Source of the DNA: Nitrososphaerota archaeon
GTDB taxonomy: Archaea > Thermoproteota > Nitrososphaeria > Nitrososphaerales > CADDZS01
Direction: 5' to 3'
Assembly: GCA_027886785.1 (NCBI GenBank)
Contig: JAPCJV010000070.1
Location: 1 to 7,945 of the forward strand
DNA: 7,945 bases
Positions 6,038-7,945 of the stretch are shown piece after piece (position 1 is the stretch's first letter; each line of letters starts with the position of its first letter). The position numbers were made by a program, and so were the translations under genes. The notes under the pieces are model-generated. The model had not been told where the DNA came from. It did no database searches and was given only the letters and a program-made list of their open reading frames with translations.

Positions 6038-7249
6038 CTAAATCAAAGGTCCGGTTAACCGATCATTTTCAGTTGCCGGATTGACTGACCCCACCGTACC
6101 CCCAGCGATAATTTTTCGGGAATCATCCTCGCTAAGCTTCTCTTCTCCCTCAAAGATTTTATTGAAGATGATAAGGCGGAGCTTTCTAGTCCCTTCCCCT
6201 GTCTTAGCGGAGATGGAAGTGGTCGGAAGATCTCTAAAGACTTCGGTTATCTCTGGGAGCGCATCCTTTGGTACGAGATCGACTTTGTTCAACACCATGA
6301 GAATCTTGATTGGATTGATGTGTAACTGATCCATCACCTGCCGACACGCATGGTACTTGACTCGGAGTACATCCAGGGGTTCACTGGAGTCCGCCATCAA
6401 GAGTATGAGATCGGCGTAGGTGAGTTCTTCCAGCGTAGACTTGAATGCTTCCACCATGTACGTTGGGAGCCTACTGATGAACCCCACGGTATCCGAAAGA
6501 AGTACCTTCCTCCCAGGAACAGGCTCAAAACTTCGGGTTGTGGTCGTGAGCGTCGTAAACAAATTCGGAGATTCCTGTTTTGTTTCGGAAACAAATCTAT
6601 TGAAAAGGGTCGTCTTGCCGCTGCTCGTGTAACCCGCGAGAGACACATAAGGAAGTTTCAATCTTTCTCTGGAAACTTTGAACAGCTGACGCTGACGCCT
6701 CGCGCTTTCCAGTTTCTTTTGAATGAGGTTCATCTGTTTCTTCAGGGCCCGGAATTTTATGTCAACGGCGTACTCCCCCATTCCCATGAAGCCCGCCTGT
6801 TCGCCCTTTAGCGAAATCCGAACGGCTTCTCTTGCCCTCGGAATTTCGTATTTCAATTCCGCTAGTTTTACCTGCAGTTTAGCTTCCGTAGTCGTAGCCC
6901 TTGAATTAAAAATATCCAGAATCAGCCGCTCTCTGTCGATTACTTCCTGGTGACAGAATTTTGCAAGGTTGTGCGCCTGCCCGGAAGACAAGCGTTCGTC
7001 TACGACGATCATTTCAGTCTTTTTATTCTCGGCAATCAAGCGGAGTTCTTCCGCCTTACCGGGTCCCACACCGTATTGCTGGTGGTTTAATCGCTTTTGA
7101 GAAACGATCTCAGCGATGCTATAATTTGCAGCTTCGGCAAGACCGATCGCTTCGTTCTTAACGAATTCATCCGGATACGTTACTAGAATGACTTTCTTTC
7201 CTGATGCACTCCACTCTTCTTTCTGAGCTTCGGATGAACTCTTTTTCAA
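6038..7249 (-). CDS. hflX: GTPase HflX, archaeal type
   Basis: A translational GTPase that binds the large ribosomal subunit; in bacteria HflX splits stalled ribosomes under stress, and a similar role is assumed here. The N-terminal domain (about 18-115) carries the glycine-rich YGVGPGKAEEL (59-69). LDIFNSRATTTEAKLQVKLAELKYEIPR (111-138) is the typical linker, then a helical stretch to about 195. The G domain has P-loop GYTSSGKTT (206-214), FTTLTTTTR (231-239), DTVGF (253-257), NKVD (321-324) and SAKTGEG (347-353). The bacterial RGPGE motif is replaced by GFMGMGEY (153-160), which I believe is usual in archaeal members. About 35 hydrophilic residues follow the G domain. The start must be TTG 7249, since an in-frame stop lies just upstream; two ATGs at 7259 and 7262 are one frame off. 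The message may be nearly leaderless. Confidence 0.94.
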   Translation of the reverse strand: MKKSSSEAQKEEWSASGKKVILVTYPDEFVKNEAIGLAEAANYSIAEIVSQKRLNHQQYGVGPGKAEELRLIAENKKTEMIVVDERLSSGQAHNLAKFCHQEVIDRERLILDIFNSRATTTEAKLQVKLAELKYEIPRAREAVRISLKGEQAGFMGMGEYAVDIKFRALKKQMNLIQKKLESARRQRQLFKVSRERLKLPYVSLAGYTSSGKTTLFNRFVSETKQESPNLFTTLTTTTRSFEPVPGRKVLLSDTVGFISRLPTYMVEAFKSTLEELTYADLILLMADSSEPLDVLRVKYHACRQVMDQLHINPIKILMVLNKVDLVPKDALPEITEVFRDLPTTSISAKTGEGTRKLRLIIFNKIFEGEEKLSEDDSRKIIAGGTVGSVNPATENDRLTGPLI

Positions 7250-7266
7250 CAGAAACCATCATCGAT

Positions 7267-7274
7267 CTTTATTA
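7267..7274 (-). promoter_or_regulatory. Possible TATA box of hflX
   Basis: TAATAAAG on the minus strand, centred about 22 bases before the TTG of hflX. TATA boxes in archaea usually lie about 26 bases before the transcription start, so the mRNA would begin at or very near the start codon. This agrees with the missing ribosome-binding site, but the spacing is a little short and the match is modest. Confidence 0.35.
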
Positions 7275-7296
7275 GTTGTAGTCAATACTCCGCGCT

Positions 7297-7311
7297 CCAA
7301 AAAGGCTTTGG
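7297..7311 (-). terminator. Possible short hairpin and T-run after the 188-residue gene
   Basis: On the minus strand CCAAA and TTTGG form a five-base stem around a five-base loop, with a run of five Ts across the loop and second arm, 44 bases past the stop at 7355. It could be a weak terminator in the 105-base gap before hflX. The stem is too short to rely on. Confidence 0.2.
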
Positions 7312-7354
7312 GCACGGATGGCTCTTTCTTAGAGACAGGGCGAGCTGTTTTTCT

Positions 7355-7921
7355 TTAGAGCAAACTTTGAGAGAGATTCTGTTCACGCCGCATCTGGAGG
7401 TCTTGATCTCGAGCCGCCTTTGCCACTGCTCCATCTTTCTTGGCTTTCGCAACTCTGGTTCCACCCACCGCTTTGGAAATAGCCTTCAAACCAGCGTCGG
7501 TGATCTCAACCTCACTCTTGGTGCTCATGACGAGAGTCCCGTTCATCCTCTTGATCGCGGATCGGAGAAATGGGCTGGGAATTATTTTGCGTCCGCGCTG
7601 AATAGGAGGCTCTACAATCTCGGCAATTTCCCAGATTCTCCGGGGAGACCTTTCAACTAGGGCAATCAAAATTTTCTGCATCCTTTCGTCCAGTTCGAGC
7701 TCAGTTCGTTCCTTTTTCTCAAATTTGCTGAGTAAATTACACGCTTCTTCCTCTGCTAGAGGGACTTTAGAGCTGTACCCATTCGTATACGCAGCGACGA
7801 CCGACACTATTTCGGGCCAGTCTTTTTCGTCGTAATCCTGCAAAAGGACAAAAGTTTCCGCAGGTACGTAATATCCACCTTTGATCGGATAGAGCTGCCT
7901 CGTGCCGATGTGTTCGGACAT
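7355..7921 (-). CDS. Unknown protein with probable winged-helix core
   Basis: 188 residues, not recognised as a named family. The first 70 residues include KGGYYVPAETFVLLQDYDE, a mixed strand/helix region. Residues 78-150 look like a winged helix: helices around 79-90 (ERMQKILIALVE), 94-103 (RRIWEIAEIV) and 117-127 (FLRSAIKRMNG), then a wing-like segment STKSEVEITDAGLKAISK (133-150), a pattern common at the end of archaeal transcription regulators. The tail from 155 is rich in Lys, Ala, Arg and Gln and is probably disordered. A DNA- or RNA-binding role is my inference from this pattern. The ATG at 7921 is preceded by GGTGA at a five-base spacing, so the start is well supported. The gene is followed by hflX after 105 bases. 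Confidence 0.8.
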   Translation of the reverse strand: MSEHIGTRQLYPIKGGYYVPAETFVLLQDYDEKDWPEIVSVVAAYTNGYSSKVPLAEEEACNLLSKFEKKERTELELDERMQKILIALVERSPRRIWEIAEIVEPPIQRGRKIIPSPFLRSAIKRMNGTLVMSTKSEVEITDAGLKAISKAVGGTRVAKAKKDGAVAKAARDQDLQMRREQNLSQSLL

Positions 7922-7926
7922 CTACT

Positions 7927-7931
7927 TCACC
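7927..7931 (-). promoter_or_regulatory. Ribosome-binding site GGTGA of the 188-residue gene
   Basis: GGTGA five bases before the ATG at 7921, identical in sequence and spacing to the site before the Mer-like gene. It supports the start of an otherwise unrecognised protein. TAG and TGA triplets nearby could end a gene lying to the right, but too little sequence remains to tell. Confidence 0.7.
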
Positions 7932-7945
7932 GCTAAGCGCAATGA

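Noticed and set aside
6350..6811. Open frame of 153 codons on the plus strand
   Set aside because: The longest plus-strand frame, but fully antisense to the GTPase domain of hflX and without any recognisable domain.
7282..7464. Open frame of 60 codons on the minus strand between the unknown gene and hflX
   Set aside because: Mostly overlaps the end of the 188-residue gene in another frame, has Arg/Lys-rich composition and no ribosome-binding site.

Overview
The window comes from an archaeal chromosome of moderate base composition. Three things point to archaea: a GHMP-type shikimate kinase unrelated to the bacterial P-loop enzyme, a Mer-like F420-dependent oxidoreductase, and an HflX of the archaeal kind. 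Two genes carry GGTGA ribosome-binding sites at identical spacing, and TATA-like boxes are present. A member of the Nitrososphaerota (Thaumarchaeota) or a related TACK lineage seems most likely to me, but this is an impression from gene content and style and is not proven here. All nine genes lie on the minus strand and read from right to left. I see no convincing gene on the plus strand, no RNA gene, no mobile element and no CRISPR array.

Right part (7945 down to about 5395). A 188-residue protein of unknown function with a probable winged-helix core comes first. It is followed by the ribosome-associated GTPase HflX, and 10 bases after that by a small two-helix membrane protein. A 141-base gap leads to a second small two-helix membrane protein. 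Five bases after its stop begins a Mer-like, luciferase-fold F420-dependent oxidoreductase.

Middle (4119-4363). This 245-base gap is the only sizeable regulatory region. It has a BRE/TATA-like element, an imperfect 18-base dyad about where transcription would start, and a perfect 6+6 dyad close to the first aro start codon. No gene is visible in it.

Left part (4118 down to 1). This is a tightly packed aromatic amino acid operon: DAHP synthase (type I-beta with an N-terminal regulatory domain), 3-dehydroquinate synthase, shikimate kinase and EPSP synthase. DAHP synthase and dehydroquinate synthase overlap by 20 bases. Dehydroquinate synthase and shikimate kinase overlap by 4 bases (TTGA). The spacer before EPSP synthase is 8 bases. 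EPSP synthase runs off the left edge after 352 codons and lacks its C-terminal part. Together these supply steps 1, 2, 5 and 6 of the route from PEP and erythrose-4-phosphate to chorismate. The genes for steps 3 and 4 (dehydroquinate dehydratase and shikimate dehydrogenase) are not between aroB and aroK, nor anywhere else in the window.

Overall this is a mostly ordinary housekeeping region, and I found no evidence for an undescribed defence, mobile or biosynthetic system. The points worth a second look are modest: the missing aroD/aroE, an altered active-site loop in DAHP synthase, TTG as start codon in five of nine genes, candidate operators before the aro operon, and three small or unknown proteins around HflX.
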